Assembly: GCA_934476455.1 (NCBI GenBank)
Contig: CAKSNY010000015.1
Coordinates: 1-54,711, forward strand
DNA: 54,711 bases
Direction: 5' to 3'
Origin: an uncultured Clostridia bacterium
GTDB taxonomy: Bacteria > Bacillota > Clostridia > UMGS1883
A program made the position numbers and the translations under genes. The notes under the pieces are model-generated. The model was given only the letters and a program-made list of their open reading frames with translations. It had not been told where the DNA came from and searched no databases. Below are positions 25,272 through 33,476 of the stretch, in pieces. Position 1 is the stretch's first letter. Every line of letters starts with the position of its first letter.

Positions 25272-26358
25272 TTGTGCTTCCCTCCTTCATCATTTCAATA
25301 AACTTTTCAAAGAGGTAGCCGCTGTCGTGCGGACCGGGCGCGCTTTCCGGATGGTACTGTACGCTGAAAACGCGGTCGCGCTTACATTCCACACCCTCTA
25401 TGGTATTGTCCAAAAGATTTATATGCGTTTTTGTAAGCGGCGTGCCATCAAGGCTTTCCGAAAGAACAGCGTAGCTGTGGTTTTGCGAGGTTATTTCAAC
25501 CTTGCCCGTTTCAAGGTTTTTAACGGGATGATTTCCGCCGCGGTGGCCGAACTTTAACTTAAACGTTTTTGCACCGTACGCAAGCGATATTATCTGATGC
25601 CCCAGGCAAATGCCGAACATCGGGTATTTGCCGAAAAGGTTTTTTACGGTTTCAATTGTTTTTTGGTTGTCCTCGGGGTCCCCGGGTCCGTTTGATATAA
25701 AAATACCGCTCGGCTTCATAAATTCTATTTCCTGCGCCGATATATCGTGCGGTACAACCGTAACGTTACAGCCGCAGCGGTTAAGGCTTCGCACAATATT
25801 AAGCTTCATACCGCAGTCTATTGCAACAACGTTATATTTCGGGTTTGACGTGCGCGAATACCACCTTTTTTTGCAGCTTACTTTCTCCACTGCATCCTTT
25901 AAAACGGGGGTTTGCGAGATAATTTTAACGCCCTCCTCCGCTGTGGTTGAAATATCTGTCAAAAGCGCACGGCGCGTACCGAAATCGCGTATGGAGCGTG
26001 TAAGCTTTCTTGTATCTACGCCGTATATTCCCGGCACATTATTTTCAGAAAGAACCTCGCCCAATGTTTTTGTATATCTGAAATTAGACGGCATATCGTT
26101 GTAATCCCGCACGATAAGACCGCTTATGCTTATTATTTTGCTTTCAAAATCCTCGTCGGTTATTCCGTAGTTACCTATCAAAGGGTACGTCATAACAACC
26201 GCCTGGTACGTATAAGACGGGTCGGATATTATCTCCTGATAGCCCACGGGCGAGGTGTTAAACACAATCTCGCACACACAGTCGCGCTTTGCGCCGAATC
26301 CGTAGCCTGTATACTCGCTCCCGTCTTCAAGAATAATTTTTCTGTCCTTTTCTTTCAT
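25264..26358 (-). CDS. carA: Carbamoyl-phosphate synthase small subunit
   Basis: Glutamine amidotransferase chain of about 364 residues supplying ammonia to CarB. N-terminal CarA domain (ILEDGSEYTGYGFG, FNTSPVGYQEIISDPSY) and C-terminal class I amidotransferase domain with nucleophile motif MFGICLGHQIISLAYG and HRGGNHPV, then QYHPESAPGP. The ATG at 26358 is chosen because GAGGGGG is correctly spaced; the frame is open to 26382. It follows the ANTAR gene by 13 bases, an unusual partner that joins pyrimidine synthesis to nitrogen control. Confidence 0.97.
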   Translation of the reverse strand: MKEKDRKIILEDGSEYTGYGFGAKRDCVCEIVFNTSPVGYQEIISDPSYTYQAVVMTYPLIGNYGITDEDFESKIISISGLIVRDYNDMPSNFRYTKTLGEVLSENNVPGIYGVDTRKLTRSIRDFGTRRALLTDISTTAEEGVKIISQTPVLKDAVEKVSCKKRWYSRTSNPKYNVVAIDCGMKLNIVRSLNRCGCNVTVVPHDISAQEIEFMKPSGIFISNGPGDPEDNQKTIETVKNLFGKYPMFGICLGHQIISLAYGAKTFKLKFGHRGGNHPVKNLETGKVEITSQNHSYAVLSESLDGTPLTKTHINLLDNTIEGVECKRDRVFSVQYHPESAPGPHDSGYLFEKFIEMMKEGSTNA

Positions 26359-26371
26359 CGGCAATGCCCCC

Positions 26372-26959
26372 TCAAACATCATATGTTTTTATAATACCCT
26401 CGGCAATTTCCCTCTTCGAGCGGCGCGTGTCCATCGCCTGTTTTTCAATAAGGCGGTGCGCCTCGCTCTCTGTAAGCTTCATATTCTGAATTAAAATCCA
26501 CTTAGCATGGTTTACCGTGCGGATTTCGTCCATCTTTTCTTCCAAGGTAGCGTTTTTCTTTTCCATTCTTTTCAAACGCTCCTGCATAGCATACATATTT
26601 TTAAGTATTTGGTGTATCACCGGGGCAGATGTCGGTTTAGACAGGGTGAACACTCCGTAATCTATAAGCTTGTCCGTAACCTCTTCATATAATTCGCTTT
26701 TAACAAACAGCAGCACCCCGCGGTGAAAATCCTCGGCAATATCCTGTGCAAGCTTTGTACCGAAGCCGTCCTTTAGCGGAGTGTTTATAATTGTAATGTC
26801 AATCTCTCTGTTTATAAGAAGCCGCCGTGCCTCGTCCGCGGTTTTCACCGAAATAACGGGGTTAAACTCGTTTTCCGGCAAAAGCCCCATGACAGCCGTA
26901 TTAAACTTTTCGGAAGAGGATACAATCAAAACACTGTAGGTGTATTCTTTAAAAAGCAT
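26372..26959 (-). CDS. ANTAR-domain regulator with degenerate receiver domain
   Basis: Protein of 195 residues: an N-terminal receiver-like domain (about 1-115), a coiled coil (about 118-145, MQERLKRMEKKNATLEEKMDEIR) and a C-terminal ANTAR RNA-binding domain (about 140-190, HAKWILIQNMKLTESEAHRLI). ANTAR proteins prevent transcription termination by binding leader RNA. In the receiver the acidic pair is Ser14-Ser15 (VLIVSSSE) and the phosphoacceptor Asp is Asn59 (TIINTPL), while the conserved lysine remains (Lys108, SKP). So it should not be phosphorylated. No histidine kinase gene is nearby. It sits 21 bases behind a glutamine synthetase gene; it probably controls nitrogen genes, including the divergent leaders near 33.3 kb. 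Confidence 0.9.
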   Translation of the reverse strand: MLFKEYTYSVLIVSSSEKFNTAVMGLLPENEFNPVISVKTADEARRLLINREIDITIINTPLKDGFGTKLAQDIAEDFHRGVLLFVKSELYEEVTDKLIDYGVFTLSKPTSAPVIHQILKNMYAMQERLKRMEKKNATLEEKMDEIRTVNHAKWILIQNMKLTESEAHRLIEKQAMDTRRSKREIAEGIIKTYDV

Positions 26960-26980
26960 TTGCGCTTCCTCCTCCGAAAA

Positions 26981-28192
26981 TTATATAGAGTAACTTTGTA
27001 TTATCTCATTCGGAAGCACGCGCCGCAAAAACTCACTTTGCAGGGCGCATTGTTTCGCCTCTGCAAGGCTTTGCGGAAGTTTTTTTACATCTTTATCGTT
27101 ATTATTTTCATCTTGTGCATAAACTGCCGTTTGCGGCAGTTCGCCGCGCTCTATACCCTCTGTTACGGAGTATATTATAAGCGCGTATGCAAGGTAAGGA
27201 TTCAGCATTGCGTCCGGCGAGCGCAGCTCTATCCGCCTGTACTCGTCCCAAGCCGCAGGTATCCTTATAAGCTCGTTTCTGTTTTGCGCAGCCCATGTAA
27301 CGGTGCTCGGCGCTTTGTTTTTCCCGAGCCTTTCGTAGGAATTTTCGCACGGGTTTAAAAATGCCGTCATATCGGAAATCCTGTTCATTATACCCGAAAC
27401 GGCATACGGGTGAAGATCTTTTTTCTCTCTCAGCGCGGTTACCGATATGTTTATGTGCATTCCGCTTCCGGGTGCGTCCTTTATGGGCTTCGGCGAAAAA
27501 TCGGCATACAGACCGTTTTTTTCGGCAACCGTTTTTACAACCCATAAAAACGTAAGCGCATCGTCTGCCGCCGTAACGGGGTCCGAAAAACGAAAGTCTA
27601 TCTCGTTTTGCCCGGGGCCTTCTTCATGGTGCGAGCTTTCGGGGCGTATTCCCATTCTTTCAAGCGTTAAACAAATCTCCCTGCGCACATTTTCGCCCTT
27701 GTCAAGCGGTGCAATGTCCATATAATGCGCCGTGTCAAAGGGTATGCCCGTGGGGTTTCCCTCGTCATCTGTTTTGAAAAGGTAAAATTCGATTTCCGCA
27801 CCGAATGAAAACGCGTACCCTTTTTCAAGCGCGTTTTGCACAGCATCTTTTAATATTCTGCGCGAATCGCGTTCAAAGTCCCGCCCGTCGGGATAGCGCA
27901 CAAAGCAAAACATTCTCACAACGCGGCCGTGGCTCGGGCGCCACGGAAGCACGCAAAGCGTTGACGGATCGGGGAAAAGCAAAAGGTCGGAGGATGCCTC
28001 CCCGCCGAAGCCCGGCACCGCGGAAGCGTCTATCGAGATGCCGCTTTCAAACGCGCGTGCAAGCTCATCGGGCATAATTGAAATATTTTTCTGCTTTCCG
28101 TACACATCGCAAAATGCAAGCCGGATAAACTTTACGTCCTCCTCTTTCACATACTGCATTACCTCGTTTTTTGTGTATACCACCCTGCTCAC
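26981..28192 (-). CDS. glnA: Glutamine synthetase, type I family
   Basis: Makes glutamine from glutamate, ammonia and ATP. 403 residues, shorter than the usual 440-470. N-terminal beta-grasp region (KEEDVKFIRLAFCDVYGKQKN), catalytic metal motifs FGAEIEFYLF and SSHHEEGPGQNEIDF, ATP-site GSGMHINIS, glutamate-site NRNELIRIPA and RRIELRSPDAMLNPYLAYAL. The region carrying the adenylylated tyrosine in enteric enzymes is not evident. The start is probably GTG at 28192 with a weak ribosome binding site, so translation may depend on coupling to the gene before it. With the ANTAR gene it lies inside the glutamate synthase cluster; a second enzyme (type III) is divergent at 33.5 kb. Confidence 0.93.
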   Translation of the reverse strand: MSRVVYTKNEVMQYVKEEDVKFIRLAFCDVYGKQKNISIMPDELARAFESGISIDASAVPGFGGEASSDLLLFPDPSTLCVLPWRPSHGRVVRMFCFVRYPDGRDFERDSRRILKDAVQNALEKGYAFSFGAEIEFYLFKTDDEGNPTGIPFDTAHYMDIAPLDKGENVRREICLTLERMGIRPESSHHEEGPGQNEIDFRFSDPVTAADDALTFLWVVKTVAEKNGLYADFSPKPIKDAPGSGMHINISVTALREKKDLHPYAVSGIMNRISDMTAFLNPCENSYERLGKNKAPSTVTWAAQNRNELIRIPAAWDEYRRIELRSPDAMLNPYLAYALIIYSVTEGIERGELPQTAVYAQDENNNDKDVKKLPQSLAEAKQCALQSEFLRRVLPNEIIQSYSI

Positions 28193-28204
28193 CCAAATCT
28201 TTTT

Positions 28205-28918
28205 TTAATTCGCAACATACATCTGTTTAAACGGGTTTTTGGTATCGGGAAGAACAACGGTAAAATCATCGTTTAAGATTTCCTGTGCCGAGAGCGAAAA
28301 CTCTTTGCAAAATCTTTCCACAAACGGTCTTATCTCGTCCTTATCCTCTTTTTCGGCACGGTGCAGCGTAACCTGCGCCGGAAATTCGATATCGCTGCAA
28401 TCGCCGCGCAGAAACATTTTTCCGCCGTGCATCCCCGTACACGGGAAATTCCCGACGATGCGCCCGGGCAAAAGCCCCAGCACAATAATTGTTCCGCCTG
28501 CCTGGTATTCGCCGAGAAAGCTTCCCGCACAGCCGCCGATAATAAGCGTGGGGTGCTTTTCTTTATACGCTTTCATATGTATTCCGGCACGGTAGCCGGC
28601 ATTTCCGCGGACGAAAATCTCCCCGCCGCGCATTGCATAGCCTGCCGCATCGCCTATGTTTCCGTGAATGTAAATGCTGCCCTCGTTCATTGTATCACCC
28701 ACGGCGTCCTGGGCGTTTGCATATACCGTTATCCGTGCGCCGTTAAGATACGCCCCCAGCGCATTTCCCGCAATACCGCGTATTTTAATATTTTTGTCCT
28801 TAAAACCCGCTGCAATAAACCGCTGTCCCATACAGCCCGTTATCTCTATCTCCTCCGGAGCTTCCCTTATTGTATCGTTAAGCTCTCTGAAGCCGAGTTT
28901 TGCTGCGTCAATAATCAT
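28205..28918 (-). CDS. Glutamate synthase, GXGXG (GltB domain 3) subunit
   Basis: Stand-alone protein of 237 residues equivalent to the C-terminal beta-helix domain of GltB. Its repeats are plain: GNALGAYLNGARITVYANAQDAVGDTM, then GDAAGYAMRGGEIFVRGNAGYRAG and the GCAGSFLGEYQAGGTIIVLG stretch. In full-length GltB this domain is structural and supports the ammonia channel. The ATG overlaps the stop of the flavoprotein gene (TAATG) with GGAGGTGT upstream, so it is translationally coupled. The glutamine synthetase follows after 12 bases. Confidence 0.9.
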   Translation of the reverse strand: MIIDAAKLGFRELNDTIREAPEEIEITGCMGQRFIAAGFKDKNIKIRGIAGNALGAYLNGARITVYANAQDAVGDTMNEGSIYIHGNIGDAAGYAMRGGEIFVRGNAGYRAGIHMKAYKEKHPTLIIGGCAGSFLGEYQAGGTIIVLGLLPGRIVGNFPCTGMHGGKMFLRGDCSDIEFPAQVTLHRAEKEDKDEIRPFVERFCKEFSLSAQEILNDDFTVVLPDTKNPFKQMYVAN

Positions 28919-30147
28919 TATAACACACCTCCCAGATTTTTTCTACGGTATTTGAAAGAAAAAGGTAAAAGTGAAGGATTTTTTTTCAAATTATCAAAAT
29001 TCATTGTATCAAGCGGCGTTTTATTTCGTATAAGTGAGGTGTAGATGCCCGCTTTATCAACATTTCCCACAAGCATAAAGCCTATCAGGCGGTTATCCTT
29101 TACGTAAAGCTTTTTTATTGCGTTTTCTGTTTTTTCCTCATAAAGCTCGCCTTCGTACGTACCCGCCGTCATAAGGTGGCAGCCGAAAAATCCGATCGAG
29201 TTCATAGGTATTATATTGTCAAACACGGCTTCCTTTCCCGCCATATTTTCGCCTGCACAAAAGCCGCCGATATAGGCATTCGGCAAAATTGCCGTTACGC
29301 TTTTTTTGTTTTTTGTTATGTCAAAGCCCTCTGCCATATCGCCTGCCGCATAGATATTTTCAATGCTTGTCTGCATTTTTTCATTTACGATAACGCCGCG
29401 CTCCGTTTCCGCGCCAATATCCTTAAGCAGCGAAACGTTTGGGCGCACGCCCACAGCCGTTACCAAAATATCGAAATCCGTCTTAAGCCCGTTTTTTGTT
29501 TTTGCGGTGCCGTTTTCTATGCTTTCGATACTGTCGGAGAATATAAGCTCAATACCCATTTCCTTAAACTTTTTTTCTACCGGGGCGGCACATTCACTGT
29601 CCAGCACGCTGGGCATAAGATGCGGCGCAAGGTCGCATACCGTAATTTTCCCCGCTCTGCCGCAAAGCCCCTCCGCACATTTTAAGCCTATAAGCCCCGC
29701 GCCTATAATAAGCACGCGTGACTCTTTGTTTACCGCCTTTTCAAGGGCAAGGGCGTCTGAAACGGTCATAAAAGAAAACCTGTTTTTCACGTTTTCCAAC
29801 CCTTTTATCGGCGGAACAAACGGGGACGAACCCGTTGCAACAAGCGCCTTTTCAAATTCTGCCGTTTCTCCGTTTTCCAAAAAAACCTTTTCGTTTTCTA
29901 TTTTTTCGGCGCGTATACCCTTTAAAACGCGCACGCCGTTTTCTTTGTAAAATGCCTCGCTTCTGTACTGCATTTTATCTGTATCCGTTTTATTTTCAAG
30001 GTAGTAGGAAATCAGCGGTCTGGCATACGGAAGGGTGTTTTCCCCGCATATAAGCGTAATTTCGCCGTCTTTATCGTTTTTTCTTATGCCGTCTATACAT
30101 CCGAGCGAGGCTATCCCCCCGCCGATAATTACATATTTTGTTTTCAT
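28918..30147 (-). CDS. FAD-dependent NAD(P)H oxidoreductase, glutamate synthase-associated
   Basis: Pyridine nucleotide-disulfide oxidoreductase-like flavoprotein of about 409 residues. FAD-binding YVIIGGGIASLGCIDGI at the N-terminus, NAD(P)-binding RVLIIGAGLIGLKCAEGL in the middle, and the second FAD motif YAAGDMAEG near residue 285. No redox-active cysteine pair is seen in the usual disulfide position, so it resembles nitrite- or rubredoxin-reductase-type electron carriers. Context implies transfer of electrons from NAD(P)H through the adjacent ferredoxin to glutamate synthase. The ATG at 30147 is preferred for its spacing from GAGGAGAG; an ATG at 30153 overlaps the previous stop. Confidence 0.88.
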   Translation of the reverse strand: MKTKYVIIGGGIASLGCIDGIRKNDKDGEITLICGENTLPYARPLISYYLENKTDTDKMQYRSEAFYKENGVRVLKGIRAEKIENEKVFLENGETAEFEKALVATGSSPFVPPIKGLENVKNRFSFMTVSDALALEKAVNKESRVLIIGAGLIGLKCAEGLCGRAGKITVCDLAPHLMPSVLDSECAAPVEKKFKEMGIELIFSDSIESIENGTAKTKNGLKTDFDILVTAVGVRPNVSLLKDIGAETERGVIVNEKMQTSIENIYAAGDMAEGFDITKNKKSVTAILPNAYIGGFCAGENMAGKEAVFDNIIPMNSIGFFGCHLMTAGTYEGELYEEKTENAIKKLYVKDNRLIGFMLVGNVDKAGIYTSLIRNKTPLDTMNFDNLKKNPSLLPFSFKYRRKNLGGVL

Positions 30148-30149
30148 AC

Positions 30150-30578
30150 TCATCTCTCCTCGAAGCATATTGCGTTGTTCGGGCAGCCCGAAACGCAGGC
30201 GGGAGTACCGCATGTATTATTTGTGCAAAGCTCGCATTTTGTAACAGTGCCGTCTTTTCCCTGCACTATTGCGCCGTACGGGCACACCAGCACGCACGTA
30301 AGGCAGCCCACGCACTTTTCGCGGTCTATTTTTACAACGCCGTTTTCCTTATGCATTGCGCCCGAAATACAGGATTTTACACAAATTGCTTCGTCACAAT
30401 GACGGCATGATACGGCATACATTATCTTTCCGTCGTCCTCTACCCTTATATTAGGATTTATTTTCTTATCCTTAAGCGCAAGCGACATATTTTTTTCGCC
30501 CGAATTGGCAAACGCACAGTTATATTCGCAAAGGTGACATCCAAGGCACCATTTTTCATTTACATAAACACGTTTCAT
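30150..30578 (-). CDS. 4Fe-4S ferredoxin (HycB-like)
   Basis: Protein of 142 residues with sixteen cysteines in four motif groups: CLGCHLCEYNC (near 16), CRHCDEAICVKSC (near 57), CVGCLTCVLVCP (near 90) and CELCTNNTCGTPACVSGC (near 116), enough for up to four 4Fe-4S clusters. No signal peptide or twin arginine is present, so it is cytosolic. It overlaps the stop of the FMN subunit gene by 4 bases and the flavoprotein gene follows immediately, which points to an electron relay between the flavoprotein and glutamate synthase. Confidence 0.9.
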   Translation of the reverse strand: MKRVYVNEKWCLGCHLCEYNCAFANSGEKNMSLALKDKKINPNIRVEDDGKIMYAVSCRHCDEAICVKSCISGAMHKENGVVKIDREKCVGCLTCVLVCPYGAIVQGKDGTVTKCELCTNNTCGTPACVSGCPNNAICFEER

Positions 30579-32080
30579 TCTCCTGCATGTGAGATACCCA
30601 GTATCTCAAGCTCCTTTCCGTTTAATCCTACCCCGCGAAGCATAAGCCTGTTTCCGCGAAGCGCCTCGATAGAATTTATACCCATACCGCCCATAAGCTC
30701 TTTTATTTCGTGCCGCCATGCCGTAAGCAGATTTACAAGCCTTTGGCTGCCTATGTCGGGGTTTAGCCTTTTAACAAGCTCGGGGCGCTGTGTTGCAATG
30801 CCCCAGTTGCACTTGCCGCTTTGGCACGTTCTGCACAAATGGCAGCCGAGTGCGATGAGCGCGCTCGTTGCAATATAGCACGCATCTGCGCCTAAGGCTA
30901 TTGCCTTTACAACGTCGGACGCGCTTCTTATGCTTCCGCCCACTACAAGCGATACGTCGTTTCGTATGCCCTCGTCGCGAAGCCTCTGGTCAACGCTTGC
31001 AAGCGCAAGCTCTATGGGTATTCCCACGTTATCCCTTATCCTTGTGGGCGCTGCGCCCGTTCCTCCGCGGAAGCCGTCTATCGCAATTATGTCTGCACCG
31101 CTGCGCGCTATACCGCTTGCTATTGCCGCGATATTATGAACCGCCGCAACCTTAACGATAACAGGCTTTTTATATTCCGTCGCCTCTTTAAGCGAATAAA
31201 CAAGCTGCCTTAAATCCTCAATCGAATATATATCGTGGTGCGGGGCGGGGCTTATCGCGTCCGACCCTTCGGGAATCATCCTTGTGCGCGAAACGTCGCC
31301 CACTATTTTTGTGCCGGGCAAATGACCGCCTATGCCGGGCTTTGCGCCCTGTCCCATCTTAATTTCTACCGCCGCACCGGCTTCAAGATAATCTTTGTAC
31401 ACGCCAAACCGCCCGGAGGCAACCTGAACTATCGTATTTTTTCCGTACACGTAAAAATCCTCGTGCAGACCGCCCTCGCCGGTGTTATAGTAAATGCCCA
31501 GCTCCGAGGCTGCACGCGCAAGCGATTCGTGCGCATTGTAGCTTATGGAGCCGTAGCTCATGGCAGAAAACATTACCGGCATCGAAAGCTCTAACTGCGG
31601 CGATATATCGCACTTTATATTTCCGTTTTCGTCGCGCGATATTTTACTTGGCTTCTTTCCCAGAAACACGCGCGTTTCCATAGGCTCGCGCAGCGGGTCT
31701 ATCGGCGGGTTTGTAACCTGGGAGGCATTTATAAGTATCTTGTCCCAATAAACGGGAAGCGGGTTTGGATTACCCATCGACGAAAGCAGCACGCCGCCGC
31801 TTTGCGCCTGCTTGTAAATTTCCTTTACGGCACTGTCGGACCAGTTTGCGTTTTCGCGTATGCGGCAGTCGCTTTTTACTATTTTAAGTGCACGCACCGG
31901 GCAAAGAGATACACAGCGCTGGCAGTTTACGCATTTCGACTCGTCGCACAGCATCATATCTCTTTCTTTATCGTAACAGTGAACCCCGTTTGCGCACTGT
32001 CTTTCACACACCCTGCATTTTATACAGCGTGCTTCGTTTCTTATAACCTCAAAATCGGGATATATGTAATTTATCGCCAT
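30575..32080 (-). CDS. Glutamate synthase, FMN-binding (GltB domain 2) subunit with ferredoxin domain
   Basis: Synthase core of 501 residues in which ammonia, 2-oxoglutarate and reduced FMN form glutamate. Residues 15-75 are a two-cluster ferredoxin domain (CIKCRVCERQC, CVNCQRCVSLCP). The rest is the FMN-dependent TIM barrel: PVMFSAMSYGSISYNAHESLA, GEGGLHEDFY, GAKPGIGGHLPG, DIIAIDGFRGGTGAAPT and the 3Fe-4S-type motif CHLCRTCQSGKCNWGIAT near residue 430. This is the split, archaeal-type form of glutamate synthase. Its ATG overlaps the stop of the amidotransferase gene by one base. Confidence 0.93.
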   Translation of the reverse strand: MAINYIYPDFEVIRNEARCIKCRVCERQCANGVHCYDKERDMMLCDESKCVNCQRCVSLCPVRALKIVKSDCRIRENANWSDSAVKEIYKQAQSGGVLLSSMGNPNPLPVYWDKILINASQVTNPPIDPLREPMETRVFLGKKPSKISRDENGNIKCDISPQLELSMPVMFSAMSYGSISYNAHESLARAASELGIYYNTGEGGLHEDFYVYGKNTIVQVASGRFGVYKDYLEAGAAVEIKMGQGAKPGIGGHLPGTKIVGDVSRTRMIPEGSDAISPAPHHDIYSIEDLRQLVYSLKEATEYKKPVIVKVAAVHNIAAIASGIARSGADIIAIDGFRGGTGAAPTRIRDNVGIPIELALASVDQRLRDEGIRNDVSLVVGGSIRSASDVVKAIALGADACYIATSALIALGCHLCRTCQSGKCNWGIATQRPELVKRLNPDIGSQRLVNLLTAWRHEIKELMGGMGINSIEALRGNRLMLRGVGLNGKELEILGISHAGE

Positions 32081-33168
32081 TAAAAAGCACCCTCTTTTAC
32101 TTTTATGATAACAGGCTCGCCGCCTGCGGGAGAATATATGTTTTCGGCGTTCGGCTCCATTGTGCGTATTGCCGCCTCCTCGCTGGCTATAAATACCTTG
32201 TCGTCCTTTTCGCCGACAACCATACTGCGAAGTTTAAGCCTGTCGTTAAGCGCCATCAGCCCGCCGTTAAACCCAAGTATAATGGAAAACGGCCCCGTTA
32301 TAAGAAGGCTGCCGTACACGCAGCGCAGATATTTTAATTTTTCCTTATCCTCGCGCTTTTCTATCGTGCTCCAAAACGGCGCGGCGCAAACCTGTGCGGT
32401 TTCCGTAAGCGTAAGCCCCTGCTTTCTTATAAGATAATCGGCAATATATGTAATAACCTCGGTATCGGTTTGAAGCGTGCATTTGTAGCCGAACATTTCT
32501 ATAAATCGTCTGTTTGCGTCGTATGACGATATTTCACCGTTATGTACAACCGTGTAATCCAAAAGCCCGAACGGGTGCGCCCCGCCCCACCAGCCGGGGG
32601 TGTTTGTGGGGTATCTTCCGTGCGCCGTCCAAAGGTATGCCCCGTATTCGTCAAGGCGGTAAAACTCTCCCACGTCCTCCGGATAGCCTACGGCTTTAAA
32701 CGCGCCCATATTTTTGCCGCTTGAAAATACGTACGCCCCTTTTATTTCCGTATTTATACGCACCACAATGCGCGAGGTATATTCCTTTTCGTCAAGCTGC
32801 ATACGTGAAAGCACCGACGAAAGCGGTATTACAAAGTAACGCCATATCAAAGGCTCGTCCGTAATGTTTTTATGCTTGCGCGTCGGTATATTTTCCGCGC
32901 GCACTATTTCAAAGCTGTCTTTTAAAAACTGTTCGCACTCGTGGCGGGCGGCATTGTCGTTAAAAAATATATGAAATGCATAAAAATCGCGGTACTCGGG
33001 ATATATGCCGTACGCGGCAAAACCGCCGCCCAAACCGTTTGAACGGTCGTGCATCGGGCGCATACTTTCTATTATTTTAGTGCCGTCCATCCTTTTTCCC
33101 TCGCGGGATATAACGGCGGATATCGCACAGCCCGACGGTATACGTATCTGTCCCTCTATAGCTTTCAT
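32080..33168 (-). CDS. Glutamate synthase, glutamine amidotransferase (GltB domain 1) subunit
   Basis: Class II (Ntn-type) amidotransferase of 362 residues that frees ammonia from glutamine for the FMN subunit. The nucleophile should be Cys14 (PSGCAISAVISREGKRMDG); the thirteen residues before it imply removal of a short propeptide, or that this class works without exposing an N-terminal cysteine. Later motifs fit the family: WTAHGRYPTNTPGWWGGAHPFG, VVHNGEISSYDANRRF and QTDTEVITY. First gene of the long minus-strand cluster, behind a near-consensus promoter and an attenuator; GAAGGAAGG precedes the ATG. Confidence 0.92.
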   Translation of the reverse strand: MKAIEGQIRIPSGCAISAVISREGKRMDGTKIIESMRPMHDRSNGLGGGFAAYGIYPEYRDFYAFHIFFNDNAARHECEQFLKDSFEIVRAENIPTRKHKNITDEPLIWRYFVIPLSSVLSRMQLDEKEYTSRIVVRINTEIKGAYVFSSGKNMGAFKAVGYPEDVGEFYRLDEYGAYLWTAHGRYPTNTPGWWGGAHPFGLLDYTVVHNGEISSYDANRRFIEMFGYKCTLQTDTEVITYIADYLIRKQGLTLTETAQVCAAPFWSTIEKREDKEKLKYLRCVYGSLLITGPFSIILGFNGGLMALNDRLKLRSMVVGEKDDKVFIASEEAAIRTMEPNAENIYSPAGGEPVIIKVKEGAF

Positions 33169-33196
33169 TTTATCTGCCTTCCTTCAAATAAGAAAT

Positions 33197-33249
33197 AAAA
33201 AAAGAAGATGTCAATTTTGGGCGCAAAAACGCCGAAAATAAACACCTTC
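33197..33249 (-). terminator. Leader attenuator of the glutamate synthase operon
   Basis: On the minus strand GAAGGTGT (33249-33242) pairs with ACATCTTC (33211-33204) with one G-U pair; inside it TTTT pairs with AAAA and GGCG with CGCC. Seven T follow (33203-33197). It lies only about ten bases after the predicted transcription start. An upstream ACATC in the leader can instead pair with GGTGT, so a competing antiterminator is possible. Confidence 0.75.
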
Positions 33250-33265
33250 GTTTATATGATGTCAT

Positions 33266-33294
33266 ATTTTAGCACTCATTTTTTCTTTTGTCAA
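33266..33294 (-). promoter_or_regulatory. Promoter of the glutamate synthase operon
   Basis: On the minus strand TTGACA (33294-33289), 17 bases, TAAAAT (33271-33266). Confidence 0.75.
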
Positions 33295-33353
33295 TACTTT
33301 GCGGCGTAAAAAACACTTTTTCGGCAAAAAATTCATTTTTTGAAAAAAAGGGG

Positions 33354-33382
33354 TTGACAAATCTGTTTTTGCGGCGTATAAT
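33354..33382 (+). promoter_or_regulatory. Promoter of the glnN-amt operon
   Basis: Consensus TTGACA (33354-33359), 17 bases, TATAAT (33377-33382). It lies back to back with the glutamate synthase promoter, about 60 bases away. Confidence 0.85.
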
Positions 33383-33391
33383 GCAGCGCAT

Positions 33392-33443
33392 AAGGCAAGG
33401 ATGCCGTGGGGATAATCCCCCGTAGGTAATCCTTGCCTTTTTT
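33392..33443 (+). terminator. Leader attenuator of glnN
   Basis: AAGGCAAGGA (33392-33401) pairs perfectly with TCCTTGCCTT (33430-33439), overlapping a run of six T (33438-33443). It begins within a few bases of the predicted transcription start and ends 33 bases before the glnN ATG. The 5' arm can instead form GGC-AAGGAT-GCC (33394-33405), a hexaloop with A at position 1 and G at position 4 as in ANTAR target RNAs. A second hairpin, GGGGATAATCCCC, lies in the loop but does not follow the hexaloop rule. Confidence 0.8.
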
Positions 33444-33476
33444 GTTTTACATTTATAAAAAGAAAGGTTGATAAGT

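Noticed and set aside
33408..33421. GGGGATAATCCCC as the second ANTAR hexaloop
   Set aside because: Its most stable fold has a three-base loop, and with a six-base loop position 4 is A rather than G, so it does not meet the known rule; only the first hairpin is proposed.
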